This document shows, in pieces, positions 26,122 to 34,681 of a DNA stretch of 64,000 bases. The translations under genes and the position numbers were made by a program. The stretch is taken from NCBI GenBank assembly GCA_027485795.1, contig JAIXQK010000130.1:1-64000 (forward strand), read 5' to 3'. Source of the stretch: Oxalobacteraceae bacterium (lineage in GTDB: Bacteria > Pseudomonadota > Gammaproteobacteria > Burkholderiales > Burkholderiaceae_D). A model generated the notes under the pieces. That model saw nothing but the letters and a program-made list of their open reading frames with translations. It searched no databases and was not told the DNA's origin. The stretch's first letter is position 1. Each line of letters opens with the position of its first letter.

Positions 26122-26319
26122 TCAGGCCAAGCTCATCATGAACCAGATCGCCAGACTGAGCACCACGATGGCGGCGCCACTCAGCGTGTAGATCGCACGA
26201 ATAAACTCTTTCGGCGTTATGAGAGGGCGGTCGACGCTATGCGGCGCAGTATTGTCAGCGTCAATGGTTTGCGGCTCGTTGGATTGAGCCGATGTTGCTG
26301 CGTTGGCTTGGTGTTCCAT
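26122..26319 (-). CDS. 65-residue single-pass membrane protein
   Basis: The N-terminal ~38 residues are polar (Ala/Asn/Gln/Asp-rich), then TPKEFIRAIYTLSGAA leads into one hydrophobic segment (about 46-64) that ends the protein. GGAGG lies 8 bases before the ATG. It forms a probable two-gene unit with the 33-residue peptide. Codon choice and the strong ribosome-binding site support a real gene. The function is not known; topology would be N-in, C-terminal membrane anchor. Confidence 0.65.
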   Translation of the reverse strand: MEHQANAATSAQSNEPQTIDADNTAPHSVDRPLITPKEFIRAIYTLSGAAIVVLSLAIWFMMSLA

Positions 26320-26675
26320 GGGGTGGGTCCTCCAAAGAAGCCTGCATCATGTTCAGGTGCTGCTAATGAGTCGAGGCGATGGTGATAGCGCGACGGCGCT
26401 TGAGTCCTGTGCCACTAGGTCGAAGTCTAACCTTGAGCGGGGTGAGGTGAAAACAAAAAATGATTTTCTATTTTATTAATAATCATCAGACATTCACGGC
26501 TGAAGCACTCGTTGGAAGGAAATTAAAAGTTCGACAATCATCGGCTAATAATCAAAGCGCTACTGCCGATTAAGCTTTGGATTGTTACCAAGGTCTGTGG
26601 TAGTTTCCGCCTGTCACAGGATATCCGCCCAAGCCGCGCTGTCGGCCAAAGCGACACCCAACGAGCCGGGGAAGC
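26320..26675. other. Intergenic region between divergent small genes
   Basis: No gene found. It contains an AT-rich stretch at about 26450-26500, unlike its surroundings, with an inverted repeat ATGATT (26460-26465) / AATCAT (26481-26486) separated by 15 bp. This is a likely promoter/operator area for the genes on either side. No hairpin with a T-run was seen. Confidence 0.4.
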
Positions 26676-27056
26676 ATGAGTACACCCTCCGAATTTTTTA
26701 TTGACCTAGAGCGCGGCGAGATTTGTGCGCTTGAGCGCTTCCTCGAACGCTCTGTTCCGGTGCTGACGTCCAAGTCCCTCGAGGCCTCATCGACCGTGCT
26801 TTCCAGTGCGCTGCAGGCGATGCACAAACCAGTGCAGATCGCGGTTCAACAACTCGACAAAGACGCGCTGGTCAATGAGCTTAGCGTCGCCATGCAATTA
26901 CGCGAAGAGCAAGCAGACGCCGCAGCGCATGCGTTCAAGCGACTGACAGTCTCCGAACTTGATACCATGCTAGAAGATGAAGAAGCGTCGAACGATGTGT
27001 CGATTGCGCTTTGGAAGATTCTGGATGTGATCGGACCCGTCGAAGTCCGACTCTAA
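26676..27056 (+). CDS. Conserved-looking small protein of unknown function
   Basis: 126 residues, acidic and helical, no signal peptide or membrane segment (EFFIDLERGEICALERFLER; LREEQADAAAHAFKRL; LDTMLEDEEASNDVSIALWK). GGGGAAG lies just before the ATG. It converges with the globin gene, and an imperfect terminator-like hairpin lies between them. I do not recognise the family. A cytoplasmic protein is implied. Confidence 0.65.
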   Translation: MSTPSEFFIDLERGEICALERFLERSVPVLTSKSLEASSTVLSSALQAMHKPVQIAVQQLDKDALVNELSVAMQLREEQADAAAHAFKRLTVSELDTMLEDEEASNDVSIALWKILDVIGPVEVRL

Positions 27057-27061
27057 AACTC

Positions 27062-27093
27062 GCCACCAAAAAGCTGCTGGCGTTGTTGGTGGC
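27062..27093. repeat. Intergenic hairpin sharing a loop with the one at 43394-43425
   Basis: Perfect 8-bp stem GCCACCAA/TTGGTGGC enclosing 16 bases. The segment GCTGGCGTTGTTGGT is identical to one in the hairpin at 43394-43425. Both lie at the ends of converging or adjacent genes. On the minus strand the hairpin is followed by GAGTTTTAG, so it may be a weak terminator for the globin gene. Confidence 0.45.
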
Positions 27094-27120
27094 AACTTGC
27101 CGTATCACTCCAACATACAC

Positions 27121-27492
27121 TTATCTCTCGACGATATCCGCCCGCAGTGAGGCCACTTTTTTCATGATTGCGTCGATATCGTCTTGCTCGACTTCGGCTG
27201 CGACCAGGGTGTCTGATAGCAGCTGAGCAGCAAGTTCAAATGACGCAGAGGTGACACCAATACCTCGGTGAGCTTCTTTCATGCTGCGGCCCGAGTAGTC
27301 ATGTGGGGTCTTACCCATCACCATCGATACAAACGCGATCTGATGGTGAATCACGGCCTCTAGCGTCACATTGACAAAATAACGGCGCAGGTTGGGGCGT
27401 CGCATGACCCGCTTATAGAAATCCCTGACGATCTCGGTCACAACTGGGACACCACCATATTTATCGAACAGAGTTTGCGACACGTTTTGCAT
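27121..27492 (-). CDS. Truncated haemoglobin, group 1 type
   Basis: 123 residues with the 2-on-2 globin pattern: LFDKYGGVPVVTEIVRDFYK, RRYFVNVTLEAVIHHQIAF, then HDYSGRSMKEAHRGIGV, where His75 is the probable proximal haem ligand. Proteins of this family bind O2 or NO and many detoxify NO. A NosR-like gene lies divergently next to it, which makes an NO-related setting plausible but unproven. TTG/ATG ambiguity is absent; the ATG start is clear. Confidence 0.88.
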   Translation of the reverse strand: MQNVSQTLFDKYGGVPVVTEIVRDFYKRVMRRPNLRRYFVNVTLEAVIHHQIAFVSMVMGKTPHDYSGRSMKEAHRGIGVTSASFELAAQLLSDTLVAAEVEQDDIDAIMKKVASLRADIVER

Positions 27493-27830
27493 TCAGAGAT
27501 TACACGTCAGGAGAACCAATTACTTCATTCAAACTCGTTTGATGCTACGCCAAAAATAGCATGGGTATTGCCCGCAATGCTGTAGCGTTCGATGGGGCGA
27601 CGGGCCCGTAGGTCGACGCCATGATTGAAGTTCAAAGTATGGTGCAAAAAGCATAACGCTTGGGCGGGATTTAACCCTCGGATTCACTTGGGCATCAGGG
27701 GTAATTGCGTAAGCCTGCCCTTACCATGGTGCTCATAAACAGTCCGCTTATCTGGGACACTACCGCAGCTGCAAAATGTTTTTGTGGTGATTTTCAGTTG
27801 CGGTCCGAAAACCAAGAATGATAGAGACAG
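27493..27830. other. Divergent intergenic region between globin and NosR-like genes
   Basis: About 340 bp without a supported gene. It holds an 11-bp palindrome TTGAAGTTCAA (27625-27635). I looked for an FNR/CRP-type TTGAT-N4-ATCAA site and found none. The long 5' region before the NosR-like gene may carry its promoter and leader. Confidence 0.35.
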
Positions 27831-29954
27831 ATGGGACATTGGGGGCTCCGGTTAATCCGGTGGTGTTTGATCGCACTTCTGCTGCCGACAGCGGCGATGG
27901 CGGTCACGCTAAAAAAAACTGATGTCGACAACTTTCTGTCGAACCAGTACCAGATCGGTGAAATCAACCCCAATGTGCCGGTCTGGCCTCTGTTCTCGCG
28001 TGATCCAGTCGCTGAAGACCAAAAACCGAGATTAGTTGGTTACGCATTCGAGTCGATCGACTTTGAACCGGTGCGCGGCTACGGCGGCAAACCCATCAAT
28101 ATCTTGGTAGCGATCGATACCGAAGGAAAATTTTTACTCTCCCGTTTAATCGATCACCGCGAGCCCTTGTTTCGATCGGAAGCGGGTATTGCGAAGCTAA
28201 CGGATTTCGCGAATCAATACGTGGGTATCACGGTTCGACACGAAACCCATATTCTGGATTTTAGGGCGCGTACCTCTTTTGATGAGAAGCGCGCCACCTT
28301 CCATGGTGTGCAAGCCGGCACGGTGACAGTTAAGGCGATGGACCGCACCATCATGCAATCTGCTGCTTCGGTGGCACGCGCTCATCTCGAGGCGGCGAGC
28401 AAAGGCAGCATTCTTGGTGAAGGTAATGCCGTCTCCCTGACACGCGGCGATTTACTGAAACAAGACGTCCGACCACTCAGTTGGGATCAACTCCTGGCGC
28501 GCCATATGGTAGAGCCAATCACACTGACGCGCGGACAAATCGAAAAAGCCTTTGCCAGTACTCGCGCTGCGGGTGCTGATAAAACAGCCGCTTCCAAGCC
28601 GGATGAAGTCGCGCTTCAGTTTCATGTAGCGTTAGCGAGTTTACCGTCCATCGGTCGCAATCTGATGGGCGAGGATGGTTGGCGGTTGCTGGTGGCGAAT
28701 ATGCGCGACAGTCAGGCCATTGTCGTCATTGAGAGTGGGCCGCTGCATAACATGATGTACGAGAGCCAGCGCATCGACGATAGCTTGCCATTCATCCTGA
28801 AACAGGATGGCAAAGAGATTCACCTGCGTTCGATCGCCTATGACAAATCAATGGCGAAGCCAGGTTATCCAAACGGAGCCCGCGCGCATGTACTGATTGT
28901 GGATAGCGCAACGCCGCTAAAACCCGATCAGGCTTTTGAGTTGCGCTTTCGGTTGGGTCGGCGCTTTGGTACGTTTCCGAATCAAGTCGCGTATACCGAG
29001 TTTGAGTTGCCGTATGTCTTTCATGGTTGGCGCGCCACATTGTCACGTGGGCTGGAGGCGCCATGGGTTGAGGCTTGGGAACGTCGTGCAGTCGATATTG
29101 GCGTCTTACTGAGTGGGTTGGTGGTCTTGAGTATTGCACTGATCTGGCAACGTACCACCGCAGCGAGTAACCGCCGACTACTAGGATTCCGCGTCGGCTA
29201 TCTGCTGTTCACACTGGGCTTTGTCGGTTGGTATGCACAGGGCCAGCTCAGTATCGTCAACATTACCGCCTCGCTCGATGCGCTTACAACGGGCAATGAC
29301 CTGAGCTTCTTGCTGGTGGATCCGATGACGGTGATTCTCTGGATCTTCGTCGGTTTCACTTTACTCGTGTGGGGCCGCGGCACGTTTTGCGGATGGTTAT
29401 GTCCGTTCGGTGCGCTGCAAGAGCTAATCAGTCTTGTCACACGACGTCTGGGTATTAAACCGCGGCGTTTGCGAGCGAGCGTTGATCGTCGGCTGAAATG
29501 GATCAAGTACGTCGTACTGGCGGTTGTGATCGGATCGATTTGGGCGGCACCAAATTCAACCGAGCTCGCCGTTGAGGTTGAACCGTTCAAAACGGCCATT
29601 AGCTTGTACTTCGTGCGCGACTGGCCGTATCTGGTGTGGGCGATTGCTTTGCTGTCGCTTAGCGTACTGGTATACCGCGGCTACTGCCGCTACATCTGTC
29701 CTTTAGGTGCCGCGCTGGCGGTACTCAATCCCCTGCGTCGCTGGGGCTGGATCGCACGTCGCGAGGCCTGTGGTACGCCGTGTCAAACTTGTCGTCACCG
29801 TTGCGACTATCAGTCGATCTCACCCGCTGGTCAGATCAGCTACAGCGAATGCTTCCAATGTCTGGACTGCGTCGCTATCTATCAGGATGACAAGCGCTGT
29901 CTGCCACTGATTCAAGAGAAGCGCCGTCCTGTGATCCAGATTCTTGCGAGCTAG
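27831..29954 (+). CDS. NosR/NirI-family flavo-iron-sulfur membrane protein
   Basis: 707 residues, near the usual NosR length. Signal/membrane start, then a periplasmic FMN-binding domain with FHGVQAGTVTVKAMD (a changed form of the GxSGAT[ST] flavin-Thr motif; T at the end of AGT could hold FMN). About five to six membrane segments follow, with cluster motifs CGWLCPFGALQE and CRYICPLGAAL, then a C-terminal ferredoxin-like part with CGTPCQTCRHRC and CFQCLDC. Known NosR proteins supply electrons for N2O reductase. No nosZ, nosD, nosF or nosY is in this window, so its partner is elsewhere or it has another role. Converges with the NHL-repeat gene with a 4-bp gap. Confidence 0.85.
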   Translation: MGHWGLRLIRWCLIALLLPTAAMAVTLKKTDVDNFLSNQYQIGEINPNVPVWPLFSRDPVAEDQKPRLVGYAFESIDFEPVRGYGGKPINILVAIDTEGKFLLSRLIDHREPLFRSEAGIAKLTDFANQYVGITVRHETHILDFRARTSFDEKRATFHGVQAGTVTVKAMDRTIMQSAASVARAHLEAASKGSILGEGNAVSLTRGDLLKQDVRPLSWDQLLARHMVEPITLTRGQIEKAFASTRAAGADKTAASKPDEVALQFHVALASLPSIGRNLMGEDGWRLLVANMRDSQAIVVIESGPLHNMMYESQRIDDSLPFILKQDGKEIHLRSIAYDKSMAKPGYPNGARAHVLIVDSATPLKPDQAFELRFRLGRRFGTFPNQVAYTEFELPYVFHGWRATLSRGLEAPWVEAWERRAVDIGVLLSGLVVLSIALIWQRTTAASNRRLLGFRVGYLLFTLGFVGWYAQGQLSIVNITASLDALTTGNDLSFLLVDPMTVILWIFVGFTLLVWGRGTFCGWLCPFGALQELISLVTRRLGIKPRRLRASVDRRLKWIKYVVLAVVIGSIWAAPNSTELAVEVEPFKTAISLYFVRDWPYLVWAIALLSLSVLVYRGYCRYICPLGAALAVLNPLRRWGWIARREACGTPCQTCRHRCDYQSISPAGQISYSECFQCLDCVAIYQDDKRCLPLIQEKRRPVIQILAS

Positions 29955-29958
29955 GCTA

Positions 29959-31065
29959 TTAATCCGGCAGCCGCCGGAACTTCTGTACGCGTTTACCGCT
30001 ATCGACTTCGCCGGTGTAAATATTGCCTTTCGAGTCGGCGGCGATGCCATGCACCCAGTGGAACTGGCCTGCCTGACGGCCACTACGGCCGAAAGCACCA
30101 ATGGGTTCGCCGGTTGCACGCAAGAGAATATGCACTTCATTATTCGAGCCATCCGCCACATACATGTAGCGCTGCTTGGCGTCTTCAGAGAAAGCAATAT
30201 CCCACACTGAACCTACATGCAGTGTTGTAGGTTCGAGAAAATATTCCTTCACAAAGCTACCGTCACGCTGAAATACTTGTACGCGGTTATTCAGCCGATC
30301 GCACACGTATACCAAACCCTCCTTCGAGATCCGCACACAATGTACCGAGCCACGAAATTGTTTCGCGGGAGGTGCAGTAGGATCATATTTGCCGAGGTCG
30401 GTGTCGTCGGGTCGGTTGCCGTACGCACCCCAATGACGTTTATAGGCACCTGTAGCAGCGTCCAATACCAACACCCGTCGATTGGCATAACCATCGGCGA
30501 TATACAACTCGCCAGTCGGTGTGTCGACGATCGCCACTGCGGGTCGGCCCAGATCAGTTGGACTATTGCTACCGGAGATTTGACCAGCGCGTCCGATCTG
30601 CTGCACAAAGCGACCGTCACGCGTGAACTGCAGTACATGCGCATCCGTGTTGCCATTGCCCGCGATCCAAACATGATCCTGCGCATCGACAAAAATGCCG
30701 TGCTCGCGCTCTGGCCATTCATAGCCGGGACCTGGCCCACCCCAGGCAGAGATCAGATTGCCGTCGGTATCGAACTGCAACACGGGTGGCGCAGGACGGC
30801 AGCATTTCGTGCTGGGTGGCTCGTGTGTTGCGCCGCGCTCATCTTCGGTTAGCGAACGGGGGCGCTGATACACCCAGACATGGTCGCGTGAATCGACCGC
30901 GATACCACCGATGTCTCCCAATAGCCATTGGTTCGGTAGCGGCTTGGGCCAGCTGCTGTCGACGCTAAACCGTGGCACATCGGCCGCTTGTACGGCGCCA
31001 ATTAACAGCCACATGCTGAGCCAACTGCTCGACAACCAGCGGTAAATATTCATTCTGATAATCAT
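29959..31065 (-). CDS. Secreted NHL-repeat beta-propeller protein (PAL-like)
   Basis: 368 residues from MIIRMNIYRWLSSSW, where CGGGAG lies 8 bases upstream; a longer frame to 31140 lacks support. A signal peptide ends near VQAAD. The mature part is a run of NHL repeats (WLLGDIGGIAVDSRDHVWVY; GIFVDAQDHVWIAGNGNTD; ELYIADGYANRRVLVLD; GLVYVCDRLNNRVQVF; MYVADGSNNEVHIL), as in peptidyl-alpha-hydroxyglycine amidating lyase-like proteins. Bacterial members of this group mostly lack assigned activity. A paired Cys segment (KCCRP) lies in the first blade. Periplasmic or secreted. Confidence 0.82.
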   Translation of the reverse strand: MIIRMNIYRWLSSSWLSMWLLIGAVQAADVPRFSVDSSWPKPLPNQWLLGDIGGIAVDSRDHVWVYQRPRSLTEDERGATHEPPSTKCCRPAPPVLQFDTDGNLISAWGGPGPGYEWPEREHGIFVDAQDHVWIAGNGNTDAHVLQFTRDGRFVQQIGRAGQISGSNSPTDLGRPAVAIVDTPTGELYIADGYANRRVLVLDAATGAYKRHWGAYGNRPDDTDLGKYDPTAPPAKQFRGSVHCVRISKEGLVYVCDRLNNRVQVFQRDGSFVKEYFLEPTTLHVGSVWDIAFSEDAKQRYMYVADGSNNEVHILLRATGEPIGAFGRSGRQAGQFHWVHGIAADSKGNIYTGEVDSGKRVQKFRRLPD

Positions 31066-31285
31066 CGATGTTCTCCCGAGGCGAGTCGCGCGTCCGTTGC
31101 GGCTGCATGCTACATTGAGTTCGCTAGGTCGATGCAGCAAAACCCTGTCACCAGATCTTGCGGGTGTCTTAGGTAATGCCGTTCACGATGTCCAATCCAC
31201 CGGTGCCATTGATGGCCCTGGTATCGATCAATGAAGGATGCTGAATAATGCGCTGTACCCATCTCCCTGCCGGTAGGCGAGTGCG

Positions 31286-31957
31286 ATGAAAATCGGCGCC
31301 GTATTACTGGCGGCGGGCGCTGCTTCGCGTATGGGTAGCCGACCGAAGTGCCTGCTCGAGCTGGGTGGTGTGCCCTTGGTGAGGCGCCAATTAATCGCAC
31401 TCGCAGGTGCTGACGTCGATGAGGTGGTGGTGGTACTAGGCCATTATGCCGAGCAGGTGGAAGCCGCTGTGGCGTCATCGCCGGTCACTCTAGTGCGTAA
31501 TCCCGCGCCGGACGATGGACAGGCTTCCTCGGTGCGGCTGGGCTTGCGAGCCCTCTCATCGCGATTGGATGCGGTGATCGTGGCATTGGCGGATCAGCCC
31601 ATGATCGACGCGTCGGATATCACGGCACTGATCAGCGCCTACCGTCATCGGGGTGACAAGTCGATGGTCGTGCCGCGGGTGAGTTCGCCCGATGGCAACT
31701 GGGTGCCCGGCAACCCAGTGATTTTGAGTGCCGATTTACGCCAGCAGTGGCTGGCCGCAGAAGATGACGGGATGTGCCGTCGTTGGCGTCAGCAGCATCC
31801 TGAGCAGATCGCATGGCTGGAGACCGACAACCGCCATTACGCGATGGACCTGGACACGCCAGAGGATCTGAAGCGGTTCGAGACCGATACCGGGCGGGCT
31901 TTGGTGTGGCCGTCAGCGAGCCTTGCCTCACCCGATGGCCCGATAGGTGCCAAGTAA
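31286..31957 (+). CDS. MocA-like nucleotidyltransferase
   Basis: 223 residues. N-terminal AVLLAAGAASRMGSRPKCLL matches the MobA/MocA nucleotide-binding signature (LAAGxSxRMG-x-x-K), followed by GHYAEQVEAAV, NPAPDDGQASSVRLGL and the metal-binding ADQPMID. These enzymes transfer CMP or GMP to molybdopterin, making the cofactor of Mo hydroxylases. No molybdenum hydroxylase or XdhC gene lies next to it here. The C-terminal ~30 residues are an extra tail. The specific nucleotide and acceptor cannot be fixed from sequence alone. Confidence 0.85.
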   Translation: MKIGAVLLAAGAASRMGSRPKCLLELGGVPLVRRQLIALAGADVDEVVVVLGHYAEQVEAAVASSPVTLVRNPAPDDGQASSVRLGLRALSSRLDAVIVALADQPMIDASDITALISAYRHRGDKSMVVPRVSSPDGNWVPGNPVILSADLRQQWLAAEDDGMCRRWRQQHPEQIAWLETDNRHYAMDLDTPEDLKRFETDTGRALVWPSASLASPDGPIGAK

Positions 31958-32026
31958 TTGCCTGTTTACAACTTTTCCAAAAGTTGCCAGAATACACGTT
32001 CGAGATGTGACGGTGTATTTCGTCTA

Positions 32027-32437
32027 ATGCGATTCCTTACCGCTCGTCGTGCCACAGCCTTTTTGCTCATTGCGGGCATGTCTGGTTGTGCGAGCCATTC
32101 TGAGCAGACTGCGATCTGGCTCGACCGCAGCAATCCCAAGTTCAAGACACAGGGCTGCCAAGATAGCCTGGCGGCTGCGGAACTGCACCGAGATATCAAG
32201 ACCACCCGCATGGTCGCCTCACCGGTACTTCTGTTTTTATCGGGCGGCTTGCTGCTTCCGGTGGTGGCCGCAAATGCCGGGCTTGATACGGTGGATCATG
32301 TAGATGCCGCCAAGATGGCTGAAAACTGCGGCGGTGTTAGCAAAAGCAATGCTGAGATAGCCGGCGAAGTCGCTGTGGGCGCGGCGGTTGGCTTAGCTAC
32401 CAGCGGTTTGACAGGAACCGGCCTTACATCAAAGTAA
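32027..32437 (+). CDS. Small putative lipoprotein with glycine-rich hydrophobic segments
   Basis: 136 residues from MRFLTARRATAFLL; an upstream extension to 31958 has no support. The lipobox is MSGC (cysteine at about residue 21). The mature part has an early Cys (GCQDS), one hydrophobic stretch (VLLFLSGGLLLPVVAA) and an Ala/Gly-rich C-terminus (VAVGAAVGLATSG). No family recognised. It follows the MocA-like gene by 69 bp and converges with the antiporter gene. Confidence 0.7.
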   Translation: MRFLTARRATAFLLIAGMSGCASHSEQTAIWLDRSNPKFKTQGCQDSLAAAELHRDIKTTRMVASPVLLFLSGGLLLPVVAANAGLDTVDHVDAAKMAENCGGVSKSNAEIAGEVAVGAAVGLATSGLTGTGLTSK

Positions 32438-32464
32438 ACGCCACCATGGCCACTGCGCCCTAAG

Positions 32465-33742
32465 CTAAGGCCTTGCTTGCGTCGTGTCTGCCGCTGAATC
32501 CACAGGATCTACCCGTACAGCGCGGCTAGCAACATGGCCGATCGTGAGCCCCTGCATCAAGATTGAGAACACTACGATGCCATAGGTCAGGGTCAAGACC
32601 ACATCACGTTCTGGCCCTTGCGGCAAGGACAGTGCAAGGGCGACCGAGATACCACCACGTAGTCCGCCCCAAGTCAGTACCACGCCAGCACCTTTGGGTA
32701 GTTTGAAATATTCGGGTGCCGCAGTGACCGGCAGCCAAACCGTGAGCGCGCGCGCAAGCAGCGTCATGACCACCATGATCAGTGCTGCCACCATCAGATT
32801 GAACGAAAACGCAATCAGCAGTACTTCCATACCGATCAGCACGAACAGTACGGCGTTCAGAATATCGTCGATCATTTCCCAGAACATATCGACGTACTGA
32901 CGCGTGGTGTGCGACATGGCGAACTCGCGACCATGGTTACCCACCACTAGCCCTGCAACCACCATCGCCAATGGGCCAGAGACATGCAATTTACTCGCTA
33001 ATAGATAACCGCCCATCACCGCGGCGAGTGTGATCATGACCTCGACTTGATAGTTGTCGATACTGGCCAGCAGACGAAACGTGATGTAGCCGAGTATCAG
33101 CCCGTATAGCAGCCCGCCACCCGCTTCACGTGTTAGCAACCCGAGACCCTCGTCAAAGCTCGGGACTTTACCCATCATCAGCATGCCCACCAGGATGGAG
33201 AAAATCACGACACCCACACCGTCGTTGAACAAAGACTCGCCGGCAATCACCAGTTCGAGATTTTTGGGAATACCTGCCGATTTCAAGATACCCATCACGG
33301 CAATCGGATCAGTGGGCGAAATCAATGCACCAAACAGTAGGCAGTAGAGCAGGGGAAGTTGTATGCCGATCAGTGGTAGCACCAGCCAGGCAGCGATCCC
33401 CACAATAAAGGTGGATAGCAGTGTCGAGAAAAATGCCAGCCCAAGCACTTGCCAGCGGTAGGCTTTGAGTTCGGATAGATCAATATGCAGCGCACCGGCA
33501 AACAGTAGCAGCGAGAGCATGCCCTGCATCAATACGTTCGAGAAGTCGATCGCTTGCAGCATCGCTTCCATTCTTTGGTGCATACCGAAATCGATCCCCG
33601 CAAAACCTAAGGTCACCACAAGCAGGGACAGGCCAAGCGACGTTGCCATCACGCCGATGGTGATGGGAAGGCCAATGAATCGGAAATTAAGATAGGCGAG
33701 TAGTGCGGTGATGACCAGGCAGGTCGCGGTGATTTCCAGCAT
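32465..33742 (-). CDS. Na+/H+ antiporter, CPA1 family
   Basis: 425 residues with about 12 membrane segments spread along the whole length. The ion-binding region has FGALISPTDPIAVMGIL and AGESLFNDGVGVVIFSIL, the paired conserved Asp motifs of CPA1 exchangers, and a later WGGLRGGISVALALSLP. Length is short, without the long C-terminal cytoplasmic domain of some NhaP proteins. Function in Na+ or K+/H+ exchange at the inner membrane is expected; the ion is not determinable. A palindrome at 33793-33808 lies upstream. Confidence 0.92.
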   Translation of the reverse strand: MLEITATCLVITALLAYLNFRFIGLPITIGVMATSLGLSLLVVTLGFAGIDFGMHQRMEAMLQAIDFSNVLMQGMLSLLLFAGALHIDLSELKAYRWQVLGLAFFSTLLSTFIVGIAAWLVLPLIGIQLPLLYCLLFGALISPTDPIAVMGILKSAGIPKNLELVIAGESLFNDGVGVVIFSILVGMLMMGKVPSFDEGLGLLTREAGGGLLYGLILGYITFRLLASIDNYQVEVMITLAAVMGGYLLASKLHVSGPLAMVVAGLVVGNHGREFAMSHTTRQYVDMFWEMIDDILNAVLFVLIGMEVLLIAFSFNLMVAALIMVVMTLLARALTVWLPVTAAPEYFKLPKGAGVVLTWGGLRGGISVALALSLPQGPERDVVLTLTYGIVVFSILMQGLTIGHVASRAVRVDPVDSAADTTQARP

Positions 33743-33792
33743 GGGGATGAGGTCGAAGAAAAAGTATTTATTGCTCTTGTTGAACGGCGAAC

Positions 33793-33808
33793 CGGTGCAA
33801 CTGCACCG
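33793..33808. promoter_or_regulatory. 7-bp inverted repeat upstream of the antiporter gene
   Basis: CGGTGCA-AC-TGCACCG, about 50 bp before the antiporter ATG. The 2-base centre is too tight for an RNA hairpin, so a protein-binding operator is more likely. It appears once in the window. Confidence 0.35.
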
Positions 33809-33984
33809 AGTATGGGGGCTCGATTATCTCGTCGCCACTATTTGGCTTTTATTTTGCACTATTTATTCAATCGCGCGGGTATTGAATGCCGCAGGTGGAA
33901 TACTGCCTTGGGAAATCACTTGTGTAAATGCCTGGTCTGGCTGGGGTACTCGGTTGCTCAGCTCATCGTTGCCGGTAAATCGTT

Positions 33985-34578
33985 TTAGCGGCTCGGGGCT
34001 ACCGGAATCAGAATTTCATTCCGTCTTCGCCAAGGAAGAGTGAACGGGTCGTTGTAACGCGCAACTTGCGGCGGCCCACTGGCGTCGAGTTGTTTGCTCG
34101 TCATCCAGTTACGTAGCTTGGTGGTTTGCTCCTGGACCGCTGCTTGCGTTGTAAAACCACTGAAGCGCACTACCGCTACCGCATGCTCCGGTATCTGACG
34201 TAGTTTTATATCGGGATTGTTTGGCTTTGGCAGGCTGGACAGTGACTCTGCACTGGGCATTACAAAATGCAGTCGCCACCCTTGCTCTTTGGGCTCGACG
34301 GTGACGGGTGCGGTCATCTCGATTTTTCGGTTGCCCCCGCTTTGGGCTTGATTGTCGCCAAAAATATAACTCGCAACCCGTCGAAAGCCACTGCGACTGG
34401 CGGCGTCGAAGTCGCCGACCACTTCAGTCTCGGCAACCACGAAACCCGCATACAGCCGATGCTCGAAAGGCGGATCGGATTGAAGTACGCGAAACGGAGG
34501 CTCTTCAATCGCCATGGCAGGACCTGTCCAAAAAAGAGAAGCACAGCAAAAGCTGAGCAAAGCAGTGATCAATCGCAT
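33985..34578 (-). CDS. SOUL haem-binding family protein, exported
   Basis: 197 residues from MRLITALLSFCCASLF, with a signal peptide ending near PAMA. The SOUL/HBP pattern follows: EEPPFRVLQSDPPFEHRLY, AETEVVGDFDAASRSGFRR, YIFGDNQ, IEMTAPVTVE, WRLHFVMPSAESLSSLPKPN and a C-terminal ARYNDPFTLPWRRRNEIL. Family members bind haem or porphyrins in eukaryotes; bacterial roles are mostly unproven. A longer frame reaching 34902 overlaps the neighbouring gene and is not credible. It lies downstream of a divinyl-reductase-like gene on the same strand, 103 bp away. Confidence 0.88.
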   Translation of the reverse strand: MRLITALLSFCCASLFWTGPAMAIEEPPFRVLQSDPPFEHRLYAGFVVAETEVVGDFDAASRSGFRRVASYIFGDNQAQSGGNRKIEMTAPVTVEPKEQGWRLHFVMPSAESLSSLPKPNNPDIKLRQIPEHAVAVVRFSGFTTQAAVQEQTTKLRNWMTSKQLDASGPPQVARYNDPFTLPWRRRNEILIPVAPSR

Positions 34579-34681
34579 GAGAGTCTTAATAGTAAACGAG
34601 CGCGATTCTATAAACCGTAGAGGGTACAGTGCTTGCAACACGGTAGTGCTAACAACACCCCTCCGATTCTGATGAAAAAAA

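Noticed and set aside
27631..27643. CAAAGTATGGT as a fourth copy of the T6SS motif
   Set aside because: Only one half resembles the motif; the dyad is not present.
33708..34043. Plus-strand frame between antiporter and SOUL genes
   Set aside because: Overlaps the starts/ends of two real genes on the other strand, has no ribosome-binding site and no recognisable pattern.
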